From contig NC_044572.1 of assembly GCF_901933205.1 (NCBI RefSeq), forward strand, positions 79,853,465-79,917,464: DNA of 64,000 bases, read 5' to 3'. The stretch is from Camarhynchus parvulus (Eukaryota; Chordata; Aves; Passeriformes; Thraupidae). Of the stretch, positions 61,641 through 64,000 are shown piece after piece. The notes beneath the pieces were generated by a model, which was given only the letters and a program-made list of their open reading frames with translations, did not search any database and was not told the origin of the DNA. Made by a program: the position numbers and the translations under genes. Positions within the stretch are counted from its first letter, which is position 1. Each line of letters starts with the position of its first letter.

Positions 61641-64000
61641 GAGCCATGGGGAACCAAGGCTTCACTGAACTCAGACAATGGGACAGAGACTCACCAAGGT
61701 CTGCAAGGCTGTCAAGCAAAAATTATATTAATGTCAATCATGCATTTGCACGGTTACAGTAAATTCTGATCTTTATAACAATATTAGAATGTTTTAAGCC
61801 TCAGACCTTGTCTGGATTTGTCTGGGTTTTAACCCATTTTGCAGTAGCAGCTTTGCTATCCATCTTTCTTTGGCTGTCTCAGTATTTGTATGTCTTAGCT
61901 CAGGTTTTGCTTAGCCTTGCAAAACTGTGTGGTGTCAGCAGTCAGCATGAGCAAAAATACTCATCCAAATACCAGAGGGATAAAGTATTACCAATTAAAG
62001 AGTTGCACATTTAAGGCATGAACAGCATGTGATGAGGGAGGAAAGGAGGACATAAGCTGCATCCAAGGCCAAGCTAACACCACTTAAAAAGCATGGATGT
62101 GCCCACAAACCAAGCAACCTGTGACAGGAACTGGATGTTAACTGGTGAGCAGCAGATATGTGAAGGAGATGCTGCATTTTCCCCTCAGTGCAGGGGTACC
62201 AGAAGAGGATGCTCTGGGCAGAAGGAGCTCTAGTCTGACATTTCTCAAGCCTGGAAAGCCTAGGCAAGGAAAATGAGCTTAGGTCTGAATGTGTGTCTCT
62301 TCACATGTGTGAGATCATGCTAAAACTACATCAAAAATCAGGAAGTGTTGCCAAGTTGCTGGTGTGCAGCACCAAGTATCCAAAACCTGTAAATCAGTGT
62401 AGCATCCATGTCTGTCCCAGCATGAAAACCAGAAGGGGAGTTACTTTTTCCTAGCACATTTACAACTCTGAATTTATAGGTGAGGACCTCAAAAATTATT
62501 CTAATAAGGTACTGCTTCAGTCAGTTCTCAGCTGTCAAAGTCACAGAACTGCTCAATTCTGGTTTTGTTTCATTTTGTTGGAAAAGAAAAATTCCCTTGG
62601 GTACATCAAAAAATCAAAAGCTTTCAGGAGAGGAAAATGCCACATGGCATTCCTGCCTGCTGGAATATGATGGGAGAGGACTCAGTAGAGTGTGGAACAA
62701 AAGTCCTGTTGAAGCCTGTTGAAGACTAATTACAGCAGAGGGGATGTCCACAAGACAATGAAAATGTTGTACTTGATCAGGCGGTGATTTTGCTGTATCC
62801 AACCTTTCTTCCTGAGCTCAGTTTTCTAAAGGCAGAGTGGGATATCCTTTACCTATGGCCTGATGATGCTGACTCTGATTAGGACAGATGCTTTAAAATA
62901 AGGACAGAATTCAGTGCAGATAGAAGAAATCAAATGCTGGTATTCTCATCTGTGTTCTTTATGCTGTTATTATTGTCTCCTGAAAGGATGATGAATGTTC
63001 TTTTTATGTGCTTGATAATTGATTTGCATTATTATTGAATTTCTTTAATGTTGATAGAGCTCAGTAGAACAATATGGATTATATTGATTTTGCTGGAAAC
63101 AGACTATTTATCTGCAATTTCTATTAATTCACTGAAGCCTTACAGTGATAATCAAATAATGCATAACTGGCTTTCTACTGCCTTCAGGAGGCATCAAGAA
63201 CGAAGAGTGATCAAGTCATTGAGTTCAATAGGCATTGGAGTTTTGTCCTTTATAAAACTGTCTGAAGGGTCTTCATAAAAGCATAAATGAGACCCTAACA
63301 CTGGATTTACATCAGAGGGTGCCTAGAGCTTTTTGTCCTGGGTCAAGTTTAGTTCCAGAATTCCCTTACTCATCCAATCAAAATCAATAAAAATTTTGTG
63401 TTGCAGGGAACATCTCTTGTTTTGGACTTCACAGATGTGATGTAGGCTGGAGGAAAGAGAAGTTCTGAATAAGGACAAACATACATTTTAGCTGAGCTTT
63501 TCATCTAGATCTGTGCTTTCTGAAAAACGCATGCACAAGGACTTGTTGCAGAAGATTTCATACATTTCAGTACGTCAAGTATTACTCTTCAGTCCTGAAG
63601 GGAAACTGCACTCATCAGAAAAATCTTCCTTGTCTGGGTTTGCATAGCAAACTATGAAGAATCTGCATGACCATATCGCATGACAGGCTTCAAATCTTAC
63701 GGCTCACAATCACTTTATAGTGATGTAACCAAATTAAATTGTATTTGCCTAATCCAACACCTGTTAGCATAAGTATACTTCTTTTGTCAAGATATTTTCC
63801 AGATGGACTCCTGAAGGGTGTGCATGAGGACAGGTTTTTTAGGATGTTGACTAGAGCTTGTATGTCCATTATGTCCAATAAAATAAGAAAGAGAAGCCTG
63901 CAACATTTGTCAAAATGACAGTTCAGTTTCCTTGTATCATCCCTTCTACTAATTAGCTCCCATTTTTTGTTTCTATCTTACACAAGAACAATTTCTTTTT

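Larger units (their letters stand above)
54011..64000. other. 3' flank of CTNND2, no gene recognised
   Basis: About 10 kb without a supportable coding region. It contains a distal AATAAA (54968), moderately GC-rich patches (55.1-55.3, 56.1-56.6, 58.0-58.4, 59.1-59.25 kb), a CR1 (58566-58830), G/T-rich tracts, a 20-base tandem repeat (59195-59234), a paired TGACAG palindrome (59776-59796) and an LTR-like element (60690-61640). In 61.7-64.0 kb I see nothing specific. Confidence 0.75.

Overview
This window is vertebrate nuclear DNA, and almost certainly bird. It is AT-rich and intron-dominated. Its interspersed repeats are mostly CR1 LINE tails of the kind that dominate avian genomes, including copies ending in the typical ATTCTATG-like terminus. 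A probable endogenous-retrovirus LTR near 60.8-61.3 kb and several G/T-rich simple tracts near 58.5, 59.4 and 60.35 kb remind me of songbird sequence, so I lean towards a passerine. That last step is inference from memory of repeats, not a search result.

The only protein-coding gene I can support is the 3' part of CTNND2 (delta-catenin, a p120-catenin family armadillo protein of neuronal junctions and synapses), on the + strand. Six exons join in frame through canonical GT-AG splice sites: 15600-15810, 19095-19179, 38488-38614, 42707-42838, 50023-50096 and 51454-51714 (stop included). Together they encode the last 295 residues plus part of a split glycine codon: the end of the armadillo domain, the Ser/Pro- and Tyr-rich tail and the C-terminal PDZ ligand DSWV. 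The preceding exon lies outside the window, so positions 1-15599 are intron. The intron between exons 2 and 3 is 19.3 kb and holds a 426-base uninterrupted purine tract.

The 3' UTR starts at 51715 and most likely ends just after the AATAAA at 53985, with alternative signals at 52618 and 54968. From about 54.0 kb to the end there is gene-free flank with one CR1, the LTR-like element, G/T-rich tracts and a possible regulatory palindrome.

For the hunt: I found no prokaryote-like system and no clearly undescribed system. The best leads are an antisense open segment with splice-like signals inside the large intron (19918-20578), a CR1 copy flanked by an unexpected direct repeat (58.45-58.88 kb), a degenerate telomere-like G-rich block with a quadruplex motif (1.07-1.81 kb), the long purine mirror tract (34143-34568), and an ancient CR1 with a still-recognisable reverse transcriptase remnant (39.8-40.9 kb).
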